A stretch of 27,710 bases of DNA, from contig USGG01000023.1 of assembly GCA_900554215.1 (NCBI GenBank), positions 1 through 27,710 on the forward strand, in the 5' to 3' direction. The notes under the pieces are model-generated. The model saw only the letters and a list, made by a program, of their open reading frames with translations. It searched no databases and was not told where the DNA came from. The stretch is from an uncultured Megasphaera sp. Lineage in GTDB: Bacteria > Bacillota > Negativicutes > Veillonellales > Megasphaeraceae. A program made the position numbers and the translations under genes. The stretch's first letter is position 1, and each line of letters begins with the position of its first letter. Of the stretch, positions 1 to 7,466 are shown one piece after another.

Positions 1-60
1 CAGACCATTTCCATTGTATCATAGGAGGTTCTTTCTTTTTCTATAAGGAGTATATATCTA

Positions 61-83
61 CCCCTAGTGTAACTAGGGGTTTT
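61..83 (+). terminator. Intrinsic terminator of an upstream plus-strand gene
   Basis: A perfect 8-bp stem (CCCCTAGT / ACTAGGGG, positions 61-68 and 72-79) with a 3-nt loop is followed by four T on the plus strand. The gene it serves lies left of the window. Positions 1-60 hold two Shine-Dalgarno-like purine stretches but no start codon follows either, so I call no gene there. Confidence 0.6.
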
Positions 84-102
84 ATCATGCCTATTCGGCG
101 AC

Positions 103-140
103 AAAAAAAGCAGTACAGGCCTGACCGGCCTATACTGCTT
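103..140 (-). terminator. Intrinsic terminator of the D-2-hydroxyacid dehydrogenase gene
   Basis: On the minus strand a stem of about 12-14 bp (arms at 110-121 and 127-140, one G-U pair) is followed directly by a run of seven T (103-109). It lies just downstream of the dehydrogenase stop codon. Confidence 0.8.
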
Positions 141-155
141 GGGGATTCGTATACC

Positions 156-1103
156 TTATAAGATTACGTTTTTCTGATTTCCTGCCATGTAAGCGTCGAT
201 GTTGTCGAAGACGATGACGGCGCGTTTTTCCATGGATTCCTTCGTCGCAAAAGCTACGTGGGGCGTGACGATGGTGTTCTTGGAGTGGAGCAGGGGATGA
301 TTCGTATCGAGAGGCGGTTCGTTTTCGAATACGTCGATGCCGGCGCCGGCGATCTTGCCGCTGTTAAGGGCGTCTGCCAAAGCCTGGGAGTCGACGACGG
401 GGCCGCGGGCTTCGTTGACCAGGAAGGCCGTCGGCTTCATGTACGACAGCGTTTCGGCGTTGATCATGCCGCGGGACTGGTCCGTAACGGGGCAGTGGAG
501 CGATACGATATCGGACTGTTCCATCAGTTCCTTCAGGGGAACGTATTTGATGAGCTCCGTATCGGCCTTATGGGAGAAGCCGTTGTAGGCGATGACTTTT
601 GCGCCGAAGGCGTGGACGAGCTCGGCGACGCGGTGGCCGATAGCGCCCGTGCCGATGAGGCCGACGGTCTTGCCTTCCAGTTCAGCGCCGATGAAGCCGG
701 CCTTCGTGCCGCCGGCACGGCAGGCTGCGTCTACCTGGGGCACGTAGCGGAGCAGGTCGAGGATCATGGCGATGGTCAGTTCGGCGACGGCGACCGTCGA
801 ATAGCCCGAAGCGTTGCTGACTTTGACGCCTTTGGCTTTAGCCGCTTCCAAATCGACGTGGTCGACGCCCGTAAAGGCTACGTTGATGTATTTCAGGTTC
901 GGGCAGGCGTTGATGACTTCGCCTTTCAAGGGCATGTTGGCGATGATGAGGATGTCGGCGTCCTTGGCTTCTTCGATCTGGACGGCCGGGTCGTCGTTGC
1001 GTTCGTAGGCGGCGAATTCATGGCCCTGTTCACGCAGCGGCTTTACGTACGAATCGAGAAGTTCCTGGCTGATTCCCAGCGATTCAAGCAATACAATTTT
1101 CAT
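156..1103 (-). CDS. D-isomer-specific 2-hydroxyacid dehydrogenase, NAD-dependent
   Basis: A 315-residue enzyme of the D-2-hydroxyacid dehydrogenase family (lactate, glycerate and hydroxyisocaproate dehydrogenases), which interconverts a 2-oxoacid and a D-2-hydroxyacid with NAD(H) in the cytoplasm. The Rossmann dinucleotide motif GTGAIG is at residues 151-156. The catalytic set is present: Arg233 in NEARGP, Glu262 in FENEPP and His282 in TPHVAF. The ATG at 1103 is chosen because AAAGGGG lies just upstream, although the frame stays open to 1187. A promoter at 1144-1172 and a terminator at 103-140 make it a single-gene unit. The exact substrate cannot be read from sequence; D-lactate, hydroxypyruvate and branched 2-oxoacids are all possible. 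Confidence 0.9.
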   Translation of the reverse strand: MKIVLLESLGISQELLDSYVKPLREQGHEFAAYERNDDPAVQIEEAKDADILIIANMPLKGEVINACPNLKYINVAFTGVDHVDLEAAKAKGVKVSNASGYSTVAVAELTIAMILDLLRYVPQVDAACRAGGTKAGFIGAELEGKTVGLIGTGAIGHRVAELVHAFGAKVIAYNGFSHKADTELIKYVPLKELMEQSDIVSLHCPVTDQSRGMINAETLSYMKPTAFLVNEARGPVVDSQALADALNSGKIAGAGIDVFENEPPLDTNHPLLHSKNTIVTPHVAFATKESMEKRAVIVFDNIDAYMAGNQKNVIL

Positions 1104-1143
1104 GATGTTCAATCCCCTTTCGGTATAGAAATTATCTTGTTTC

Positions 1144-1172
1144 ATTATACGCATAGATTGACGATAATGTAA
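1144..1172 (-). promoter_or_regulatory. Sigma-A-type promoter of the dehydrogenase gene
   Basis: On the minus strand there is TTACAT (1167-1172), a 17-nt spacer and TATAAT (1144-1149), about 40 nt upstream of the chosen start. The -10 is a consensus match and the -35 matches at four of six positions. Confidence 0.6.
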
Positions 1173-1226
1173 GATATGTATTACCAAACGACATGGGGCG
1201 CCCTTCTATATGCAAAATTCATATGT

Positions 1227-1781
1227 CTATAAGGTCTTCAGGGAGAGGCCCGTCGCCGCCATGAGTTCTTCCATAGAAGACGCGCCGACCTGTTTCGCCG
1301 CCTCGCAGACGATGAAGGCGCAGGCCCGGGCGTCGTCCAGGGCCTGATGGTGGCGGAAGGAATAGCCCAGGAGGCCGGCTACCGTATCGAGCTTGTGATT
1401 GGGCAGGTCGGGCCAGACCTTGCGGGAAATTTCCACCGTGCAGGCGTACGTCGCCCGGGGCGGCTCCAGTTCGTACGTCTTGAGCAGGCTGCGCAGGACC
1501 CGCGTGTCGAACACGGCGTAGTGGGCCACGAGGATGCGGCCCTCCAGATGAGGCCGGACGCGGTCCCACAAGGCGTCGAATTTCGGCTTGTCCCGCACCT
1601 GGTCGGGCGTGATGCCGTGGATGCGGATGTTGTCCGGCGAAAAGGACATGTAGGGAGGGCGGATGAGGGTATAGCCTTCCCGGACCGTCTCGTAGTCCCG
1701 TACGGAGACGGCCGCCAGGGAGCAGGCGCTGTTGTAGTATTTATTGGCTGTTTCAAAATCGATTGCCGTAAAATCGAGCAT
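1227..1781 (-). CDS. DnaQ-like 3'-5' exonuclease (DEDDh family)
   Basis: A 184-residue stand-alone exonuclease related to the epsilon subunit of DNA polymerase III. The DEDDh residues are visible: Asp8 and Glu10 in AIDFET, Asp92 in AHYAVFD, then His145 and Asp150 in the HHQALDD motif near the C-terminus. It is a single catalytic domain without a polymerase, BRCT or GIY-YIG extension, as in many small Firmicutes DnaQ-like proteins acting in DNA repair or RNA trimming. The ATG at 1781 is preceded by AAGGAG at good spacing; a longer frame to 1832 runs into the promoter and is not used. It is divergent from the metallopeptidase gene. Confidence 0.88.
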   Translation of the reverse strand: MLDFTAIDFETANKYYNSACSLAAVSVRDYETVREGYTLIRPPYMSFSPDNIRIHGITPDQVRDKPKFDALWDRVRPHLEGRILVAHYAVFDTRVLRSLLKTYELEPPRATYACTVEISRKVWPDLPNHKLDTVAGLLGYSFRHHQALDDARACAFIVCEAAKQVGASSMEELMAATGLSLKTL

Positions 1782-1806
1782 GATAGTATCTCCTTGCAGC
1801 ATATAG

Positions 1807-1826
1807 TATAATATGATGGTATTATA
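1807..1826. promoter_or_regulatory. Symmetrical divergent promoter region (paired -10 elements)
   Basis: A perfect inverted repeat, TATAATA-N6-TATTATA, occupies the gap between the divergent exonuclease and metallopeptidase genes. Each arm contains a consensus -10 hexamer on its own strand, so the two promoters probably overlap and compete for RNA polymerase. No clear consensus -35 was found for either side. Confidence 0.45.
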
Positions 1827-1849
1827 CCACATCGACAGAGGAGAAGAAT

Positions 1850-2572
1850 ATGAATCCCATATCGCAGCGCCCTATCTGCCTTGAGGGCCGTCAGCTGACG
1901 TACGTCCTGGAGCGGAAGGCCGTAAAAAACATCAATCTCCGCGTCCGCCCCGACTTATCCATTTACGTATCGGCAGGGCCCCGCGTTCCCATAGAGCACA
2001 TCGAGGCCTTTCTGCAAAAGCAGGGACCCTTCATCGTGAAAGCCCTGGACGAGTACGCCTGCAGGAAAGCCCTGCCGGTGCTGACCCTGCGGGACGGCGA
2101 CGGCCTGTACGTGGCGGGGACGGCCTGCACCCTCGACGTGCGCCTGGGCCTGCGCAATACGGTGCGCCGCCGCGGCCGGACCGTATTCATGGAGCTGGCC
2201 GACAACACCATCGAGGAGCGCCGCCATCTGTACCATGAGCTGCTGCGCAGGGAAGGGGAAAAGCTGTTCGCCGAAAGCCTGGCCCGCATCTTCCCCTACC
2301 TTTCGGCCTACGGCATCGCCATGCCCAAGCTCCGCCAGCGCGTCATGCGCTCCCGCTGGGGCTCGTGCATGCCCGCCAAGGCCATCATTACTATGAACAC
2401 CTACTTGGCCATCATGCCGGCGGAAATCATCGACCACGTCATGCTCCACGAGCTGTGCCACCTCGTCCATCCCAACCACTCGCGCCACTTTTACAACGTC
2501 ATGACGATGATCATGCCCGACTGGAAGGAACGCCGCGCCGCCATGACGCCGTATTTGCCGTACTGCGTGTAA
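1850..2572 (+). CDS. YgjP-type M48-like metallopeptidase (DUF45)
   Basis: A 240-residue protein of the YgjP/DUF45 family of putative zinc metallopeptidases. The signature is complete near the C-terminus: His200-Glu201-x2-His204 (HELCH), followed by the family motif around HPNHSRHF at 207-214. The upstream SRWGSC motif (168-173) is also characteristic. There is no signal peptide, so it is probably cytoplasmic. The start at 1850 has AGAGGAG a few bases upstream. The substrate of this family is not established; some members are annotated as SprT-like or UTP pyrophosphatase-associated. Codon use matches the neighbours. Confidence 0.88.
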   Translation: MNPISQRPICLEGRQLTYVLERKAVKNINLRVRPDLSIYVSAGPRVPIEHIEAFLQKQGPFIVKALDEYACRKALPVLTLRDGDGLYVAGTACTLDVRLGLRNTVRRRGRTVFMELADNTIEERRHLYHELLRREGEKLFAESLARIFPYLSAYGIAMPKLRQRVMRSRWGSCMPAKAIITMNTYLAIMPAEIIDHVMLHELCHLVHPNHSRHFYNVMTMIMPDWKERRAAMTPYLPYCV

Positions 2573-2610
2573 TGGCTTGACGATCCTATTTTCTCCTAAG
2601 GAAATATCCG

Positions 2611-2811
2611 AACTGACGGGAATCCCTGTGGGCATCTGTGAATGATGCCCCATCGGGAAGCTGCCGGCCTTTATGCTGGGTAAACGATAGCGCACGCATC
2701 GCGAAGGCTGGCACGGCGATGAGTATATAAAGCGTCAGCATCGTCGAACCAGTTAAAAGTCATATTGCAAAAAAATTGCGGAACTGTCATCTCGACAATT
2801 CCGCATTTTTT
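2611..2811 (+). ncRNA. Candidate structured non-coding RNA (unassigned)
   Basis: This gene-free stretch folds on the plus strand into a closed branched structure. CTGACG (2613-2618) can pair with CGTCAG (2733-2738), or AACTGACG with a bulged partner at 2742-2754. Inside are a hairpin with a 7-bp core, GGGCATC/GATGCCC (2630-2650), and a 9-bp stem at about 2664-2709 enclosing a smaller hairpin. It ends in the strong terminator at 2777-2811. A weak TTGACG/AAATAT promoter is possible at about 2577-2607. I recognise no known RNA class. Whether it is transcribed on its own is unknown. Confidence 0.35.
2769..2811. terminator. Bidirectional intrinsic terminator
   Basis: A 12-bp stem (2777-2788 with 2794-2805; one G-U on the minus strand, one mismatch on the plus strand) is flanked by T6 on the plus side and T7 on the minus side. 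It can end minus-strand transcripts of the binding-protein gene and plus-strand transcripts from the metallopeptidase side. Confidence 0.85.
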
Positions 2812-2835
2812 ATGTCTGCTGCCGCGTACAGCCTA

Positions 2836-4005
2836 TCATAATTGGACCGTCGGCCGCTTTTCCAGCAGCGCCGGCTGGCCCTGCCAGAAGGTCATGATAA
2901 AGACCGGCTTGATGGCGTCGTGGTTGGCGTCCAGGGCGATCATGCCCGTCACGCCGTGGTAATCGATGGTCTTGGCCAACTCTTCGGCGATTTTTTCCGG
3001 GTCTGCCGAGCCGCTGCGCCGCACCGCTTCGGCCACCATCATGAAGGAGTCGTAGCCCAGGGCGGCGTAGCTGTCGGGAAGCTCGCCGTATTTTTCATAA
3101 TAGGCCTCGGCAAATTCCTCCGCCACGGGCTCGCTGGCGTCGTTGGCATAGTGGTCCGTATAGAACAGGTTCTGCAGATACGCCGGCGACAGGGACTGGG
3201 CCATGCGCCGGCCGTTCCAGCCGTCAGGGCCTAAAATCAGGGCCGCAATGCCGGCGTCGCGGGCCTTTACGATAAATTCCATGGCCTTTTCATCGTAAAA
3301 GGGCGCGTATACGACCTGGCACGGCGAAGCCTTCAAGGCCGCTACGGCCGCCGCAAAGCTGTCATCTGACGAGACATCGACGTAGACCGGTACCTGGCCG
3401 CCGTCGGCTAAGAAGGACTGCTTGAAAAAGGCCGCCAGCCCTTTAGAGTAAGCCTGCCGTTCGTCGTACACGACGGCGGCCGTGCGGGCCTTCAGCTGGC
3501 CGAAGGCGTAATCGGCCATAGCCCGCCCCTGATAGGAGTCGATAAAGGTCGCCCGGAACATGTACTCGTGGGCTTCGCCCGTCCCATGGTCGACGGTAAT
3601 GTCGGGATTCGTGCCGGCCGGGCTGATGACGGGCATCTTCGCCGCCGTCGCGTCGCGGACGACGGCCAGGGCGCAATGGGATAAGTTCGGGCCGATCATC
3701 GCCACAGCATGACGGCTCGTCAGCTGCTTCACCGCCGCCTCGGCGTCGCCGGCGCTGCCGTGATTATCGACGGCGACGACCGTCACAGCCTCGTCCAGCA
3801 GGCCGCCTTCGGCGTTGATCTTATCGCGGGCCATGCCGATGCCCCGGGCCGTCGCCTCGCCGTAGGCCTTTTCCTCGCCGCTGAGGGCCAGGTTGACGCC
3901 GATGACGACGTTATGGGGCCGCTGGACGTAGGACGTGCCGAAGCCCAGGGCGCCGACGACGATAAAAAACAAGATAACGCTGCCATAATATTTGAGTTTT
4001 TGCAT
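2836..4005 (-). CDS. Periplasmic branched-chain amino-acid-type substrate-binding protein (Peripla_BP_6)
   Basis: A 389-residue protein of the LivJ/Peripla_BP_6 class. It has an N-terminal hydrophobic segment (about residues 8-27), then the typical first lobe starting VVIGVNLALSG and motifs such as MIGP and SPAGTNP, followed by a second lobe. No lipobox cysteine is seen, so it is either a cleaved secreted protein or stays membrane-anchored; in a diderm it would act in the periplasm. No permease or ATPase genes of a Liv system lie nearby. A terminator-like hairpin separates it from the M23 gene upstream. The start at 4005 has a modest AAAGGCAGG ribosome site. The ligand cannot be predicted; amino acids, amides and aromatic compounds are all bound by this family. 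Confidence 0.85.
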   Translation of the reverse strand: MQKLKYYGSVILFFIVVGALGFGTSYVQRPHNVVIGVNLALSGEEKAYGEATARGIGMARDKINAEGGLLDEAVTVVAVDNHGSAGDAEAAVKQLTSRHAVAMIGPNLSHCALAVVRDATAAKMPVISPAGTNPDITVDHGTGEAHEYMFRATFIDSYQGRAMADYAFGQLKARTAAVVYDERQAYSKGLAAFFKQSFLADGGQVPVYVDVSSDDSFAAAVAALKASPCQVVYAPFYDEKAMEFIVKARDAGIAALILGPDGWNGRRMAQSLSPAYLQNLFYTDHYANDASEPVAEEFAEAYYEKYGELPDSYAALGYDSFMMVAEAVRRSGSADPEKIAEELAKTIDYHGVTGMIALDANHDAIKPVFIMTFWQGQPALLEKRPTVQL

Positions 4006-4020
4006 AACAACCTGCCTTTC

Positions 4021-4066
4021 AAAAAAAAGAGGCGGCGCCGCCCCATATCGGGCAGCGTCCCCTCAT
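4021..4066 (-). terminator. Terminator-like hairpin between the M23 and binding-protein genes
   Basis: On the minus strand a GC-rich stem (GCTGCCC with GGGCGGC, plus outer GAGG/CCTC pairs) is followed by eight T (4021-4028). It ends the parAB-DUF4446-M23 operon or attenuates read-through into the binding-protein gene. Confidence 0.65.
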
Positions 4067-4068
4067 CT

Positions 4069-5031
4069 TTACGGCAAGAACAACAAGGGGTCGGTCGGAG
4101 TCCCTTGTACGCGGACTTCATAATGGACATGGGGCCCCGTGCTGCGGCCCGTGCTGCCGGCCAGGGCGAGGATGTCGCCGGTATGCACCGTTTGTCCCAC
4201 TACGACGAGAACCATGGAGTTGTGACCATATCGCGTGACAAAGCCGTTGCCGTGATCGACTTCGACAAGGTTTCCGTAGCCGTCTACCCAGCCGGCCGCC
4301 GTGACTTCGCCGGCCGCCGTCGCCTGGACGGGCGTACCGTAATCGACGGCAATATCCAGGCCTTCGTGGAAGCCCGTGCCGCCGCCGATGGGGTTGCCGC
4401 GGTAGCCGAAGTTAGACGTAATCGTGCCGTACGCCGGCCAGATAGACGGCGTCGTCGACGATGCGTATTGCGCTGATACCTGCTGCATCTGCCGGACCTG
4501 CAGCCCCGCCGTATCGCTCAGTACGGTTTTCAGCGTAATAAAGCTGATAATGCGGGCGTTCGTTTTCGTTTCCAGACGGGCGGTGGCCAGCAGCAGGTCG
4601 TTGTAATCGGCAGAGGAAAGATCCGGCCCTTTCTTCTGCGCCCCCGCTGTGCCACCGTCACCTTTTGGGCTGCTGCCCGTCCCTGCGCCCTTGACCATCT
4701 GGCGGAGCTCCTGGTCCAGGGCGTCCATTTTATCCATTTTTTCCTGGAGCGACGCCGTCTTTTCCCGCATGAGCTGCAGCTGCTGCTCATGGAGCGCCTC
4801 CTGGGCCCGGGCCTGCTGCAGGGAAATAAACTGGTACAGGCCGAACCCGATAGCCGCGACTAAGACGACGGCCCCGGCGATGGCCGCCCGCAGCGCCGTC
4901 CGATACTGCTGCGGCGACAGGGTGACCGGCTCCGTCCCGGAACGGCGCAGGGCGCCGGCCAGGTCGGCGGCGGACTGCGTCATATTGCGCCAACGGGCCC
5001 TAAGCCCCGTCATGATTTCCTGTAATTTCAA
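4069..5031 (-). CDS. Membrane-anchored M23 (LytM) family peptidase
   Basis: A 320-residue protein with a short cytoplasmic N-terminus, one membrane segment (about 46-68), a coiled coil (about 70-113), a Gly/Ser-rich linker and a C-terminal LytM domain. The zinc ligands are present: His222 and Asp226 in HEGLD, and His303 in HVH (301-303), with His270 in the usual catalytic region. It likely cleaves peptidoglycan cross-links or activates an amidase during envelope remodelling. It is the last gene of the parAB operon. The longest start is TTG at 5031 with AAGGG 7 nt upstream; an internal ATG at 5013 with AGGA is the alternative. Confidence 0.9.
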   Translation of the reverse strand: MKLQEIMTGLRARWRNMTQSAADLAGALRRSGTEPVTLSPQQYRTALRAAIAGAVVLVAAIGFGLYQFISLQQARAQEALHEQQLQLMREKTASLQEKMDKMDALDQELRQMVKGAGTGSSPKGDGGTAGAQKKGPDLSSADYNDLLLATARLETKTNARIISFITLKTVLSDTAGLQVRQMQQVSAQYASSTTPSIWPAYGTITSNFGYRGNPIGGGTGFHEGLDIAVDYGTPVQATAAGEVTAAGWVDGYGNLVEVDHGNGFVTRYGHNSMVLVVVGQTVHTGDILALAGSTGRSTGPHVHYEVRVQGTPTDPLLFLP

Positions 5032-5081
5032 GGTCTATCCCTTCTTCAATCCTACAATACGGCGCTGCCGCGCCTGTTATC

Positions 5082-5606
5082 CTAATCCTTCCGGACCGGC
5101 TGCACGTCGCCGTGATAGTGCAGGGCCTGGTCCAGGCTTTCCTTTTCCTCTTCGCTCATGCCGTACAGGCATTTTCCCTCGACGATGGGCTTGGCAAAGA
5201 TGCGCGACTCGCTGCGGCCGTATACGCTCGACAGGCAGAAGCCGTCGTCCTTGCCGTCCAGGACGGTACAGGCGAAGCTCAGGTTGTTGCCGATGTTGTC
5301 GAAGGCGTTGTACCGCACGAAGCCGATTTTACGGAAGCAGTGGTTCTGCACGGCCAGGATATCCTTCTGGGTCTCGTGAATCCGGTCCAGCGTGTCCTGC
5401 AGGCCGTGGAGCTCCGCCACGTCCTCGCGCAGCTTGGCTTCAACGCTTTTCCCCGTTTCATCCTTCATAAAAAAGGTGTATTTTTCTTCCAGCGCCTTGA
5501 TGCGCCGGTTCAATATGACAATATACGCCAGCAGCAGCACCAGCACGAGCCCGGCGATGCCGGCCCCTATCATGTACGCGAGCTGCGCGTCCAATCCGTA
5601 AAGCAT
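5082..5606 (-). CDS. DUF4446 family membrane protein
   Basis: A 174-residue protein with one N-terminal membrane segment (about 10-33), a charged coiled-coil stretch (34-85) and the conserved DUF4446 core around KIGFVRYNAFDNIG...LSF and YGRSESRIFAKPI. The family is widespread in Firmicutes, often beside Spo0J/ParB, as here, but its function is unknown. The start at 5606 has a strong CAGGAGG site. It lies 54 bp after parB and 50 bp before the M23 gene, consistent with one transcript. Confidence 0.88.
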   Translation of the reverse strand: MLYGLDAQLAYMIGAGIAGLVLVLLLAYIVILNRRIKALEEKYTFFMKDETGKSVEAKLREDVAELHGLQDTLDRIHETQKDILAVQNHCFRKIGFVRYNAFDNIGNNLSFACTVLDGKDDGFCLSSVYGRSESRIFAKPIVEGKCLYGMSEEEKESLDQALHYHGDVQPVRKD

Positions 5607-5660
5607 GTCGTTCCTCCTGACAGGTCAATACCGTTTCGTAAACAGGCCTGTTTTTGCCGA

Positions 5661-6575
5661 TCACACGCGGAAAGAGGAAGGGGAGAAGGAATCCCCGTCT
5701 TCCGGCTCATCAGTCAAAATAGCCAGCAATCGTTCAAATTCTTCTTCTGAGGCAAAGGAAATCTCGATTTTCCCCTTCTTCTTGTTCCGGCCCAGGCGAA
5801 TGGCTACGTTGGTGCCCAAATGCATCTTCATCCGGTCCTGCATGGATTCCAGATAGGCGTCGGGCTCCGGCGCGTCCTTCGGCGGCTCTTCCCGGAGCAT
5901 GGCCCGGACCATGGCTTCGACCTGACGGGCCGACAGCTCCTGGTCGATGATGCGGGCCGCCGCTTCCAGCTGGGCCTGCCGTGCCTTCAGCTGCAGCAGG
6001 GGGCGGGCCTGTCCGATAGACAGGACGCCGTCGATTAAATACTGCTGGATTTCCTCCGGCAGCTGGAGAAGGCGCATCATATTGGACACGTGGACCCGGC
6101 TCCGGCCGACCTTTTCCGCCGCCTGCTCCTGGGTCAGGCCGAATTCCTGAATCAGGGCGCGGTACGCCGACGCTTCTTCTACAGGGTCCAAATCTTCCCG
6201 CTGCAAATTTTCAATGAGGGCCAGCTCTGCCGACGCCTGAGGCGCGCAGTCCCGCACGACGGCGGGAATCTTCGTCAGGCCGCAGAGCTTCGCCGCCCGC
6301 AGCCGCCGCTCGCCGGCAATCAGCTCGTAGGCGCCGCCCTTTTTCTGGACGACGACGGGCTGGATCAGGCCGTACTGCCGAATGGACTCGGCCAGCGACT
6401 GGAGCGCCTCGTCGGAAAAGGCCCGGCGGGGCTGCTTCGGGTTGGGGGAAATCAAGTCGATGTCGATTTCCAGGGCTGCACCGTCGTGAGGCTCCGGATG
6501 CTCCTTCAGCCCCAGGGCCTGCAGGCCCCGGCCTAAGGGCTGGTTCTTGCCCAGTCCCATCTTCTTAGCCGACAC
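5661..6575 (-). CDS. parB: Chromosome-partitioning protein ParB/Spo0J
   Basis: A 304-residue CTP-dependent DNA clamp that binds parS sites and works with ParA in origin segregation. The N-terminal CTP-binding domain shows GERRLRA (88-94) and ENLQRED (122-128). A helix-turn-helix region (about 147-173) reads LTQEQAAEKVGRSR..VSN. The C-terminal dimer domain follows a low-complexity linker. The start is taken as GTG at 6575, preceded by AGAGGTG at 7 nt; it overlaps the end of parA by 11 bp, indicating translational coupling. An ATG five codons later is the alternative. I see no parS 16-mer in the window. Confidence 0.95.
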   Translation of the reverse strand: MSAKKMGLGKNQPLGRGLQALGLKEHPEPHDGAALEIDIDLISPNPKQPRRAFSDEALQSLAESIRQYGLIQPVVVQKKGGAYELIAGERRLRAAKLCGLTKIPAVVRDCAPQASAELALIENLQREDLDPVEEASAYRALIQEFGLTQEQAAEKVGRSRVHVSNMMRLLQLPEEIQQYLIDGVLSIGQARPLLQLKARQAQLEAAARIIDQELSARQVEAMVRAMLREEPPKDAPEPDAYLESMQDRMKMHLGTNVAIRLGRNKKKGKIEISFASEEEFERLLAILTDEPEDGDSFSPSSFRV

Positions 6576-7341
6576 GGCGTATCACCTCTTTCGCTAATTT
6601 CGTATACACCTCGGCGCCCCGCGAATGGGGATCGTATATCGTAATGGGCTCGCCGTGGCTCGGCGCTTCGCCCAGGCGGACGTTGCGCGGAATAATCGTG
6701 TGGAACACCTTGCCGCTGAAGTATTTCTTCACTTCCTCCGTCACCTGGATGGACAAATTCGTCCGGCCGTCGTACATCGTCATGAGCAGTCCCAGGAGCT
6801 GCAGGCGGGAATTCAGATTGTCCCGCACCATGTCCACGGTCTGCATGAGCTGGGCCAGCCCTTCCAGCGCGTAAAACTCGCACTGCACGGGAATGAGGAC
6901 GAAATCAGCCGCCGCCAGGGCGTTGAGCGTCAGCAGCCCCAGCGAAGGAGGGCAGTCGATGACGACGTAATCATAGGACTTCTTCACCCGTCCCAGGTAG
7001 GCCTGCAGGGCCTTCTTCAAAATATACTCGCGGTCTTCCATCGTGACCAGCTCCACCGCCGCGCCGGCGACGTCCATCGTAGCCGGTACGAGGGATAATT
7101 TCTTTATCATTGTCGGCTGCACGACGTCTTCCATCGGCCTTCCTTCGATCAGGCAGTCGTACAGATTCGTTTCCAAGCTCGCCTTGTCGACGCCCAAGCC
7201 GCTTGTCGCATTGCCCTGCGGGTCCAAATCGACGAGGAGCGTCCGCTTGCTGCTTTCGGCCAGACAAGCGCTTACATTGACGGCCGTCGTCGTCTTGCCG
7301 ACACCGCCTTTCTGGTTCGTTATGGCGATGATATGCGCCAA
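6565..7341 (-). CDS. parA: Chromosome-partitioning ATPase ParA/Soj
   Basis: A 258-residue Walker-type ATPase of the Soj/ParA family that forms ATP-dependent dimers on DNA and positions ParB-bound origins. The deviant Walker A KGGVGKTTT is at residues 11-19, followed by VDLDPQGNATSG (about 37-48) typical of Soj. The start is assigned to TTG at 7341, giving the family-typical N-terminus MAHIIAITNQ with GAGGTGGG just upstream; a GTG one codon earlier is possible. The longer frame to 7413 runs through the promoter region and is rejected. It is the first gene of the parA-parB-DUF4446-M23 operon; a -10 (TATAAT) lies at 7393-7398. Confidence 0.94.
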   Translation of the reverse strand: MAHIIAITNQKGGVGKTTTAVNVSACLAESSKRTLLVDLDPQGNATSGLGVDKASLETNLYDCLIEGRPMEDVVQPTMIKKLSLVPATMDVAGAAVELVTMEDREYILKKALQAYLGRVKKSYDYVVIDCPPSLGLLTLNALAAADFVLIPVQCEFYALEGLAQLMQTVDMVRDNLNSRLQLLGLLMTMYDGRTNLSIQVTEEVKKYFSGKVFHTIIPRNVRLGEAPSHGEPITIYDPHSRGAEVYTKLAKEVIRRVG

Positions 7342-7466
7342 CACACCCACCTCATTCCCTGTATATAAAGTCAACTTCATTTTAAAGTCTATATTATAGT
7401 ATAGCATAGTCAATGTCTCGTAGCCAGTGGTCAGCGAGGTATGATAACGTAAAGTTGCAGAATGAT

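Noticed and set aside
258..1172. A long plus-strand open frame antisense to the dehydrogenase
   Set aside because: It is a by-product of GC-biased codons on the other strand; it has no motifs and no ribosome site, and the dehydrogenase in the minus strand is unambiguous.
1955..2695. A minus-strand open frame across the metallopeptidase
   Set aside because: It covers the HELCH gene antisense; the His/Val/Gly-rich product shows no domain.
7342..7413. Upstream N-terminal extension of ParA
   Set aside because: The extension runs over the promoter region, and the family-typical N-terminus starts at TTG 7341.
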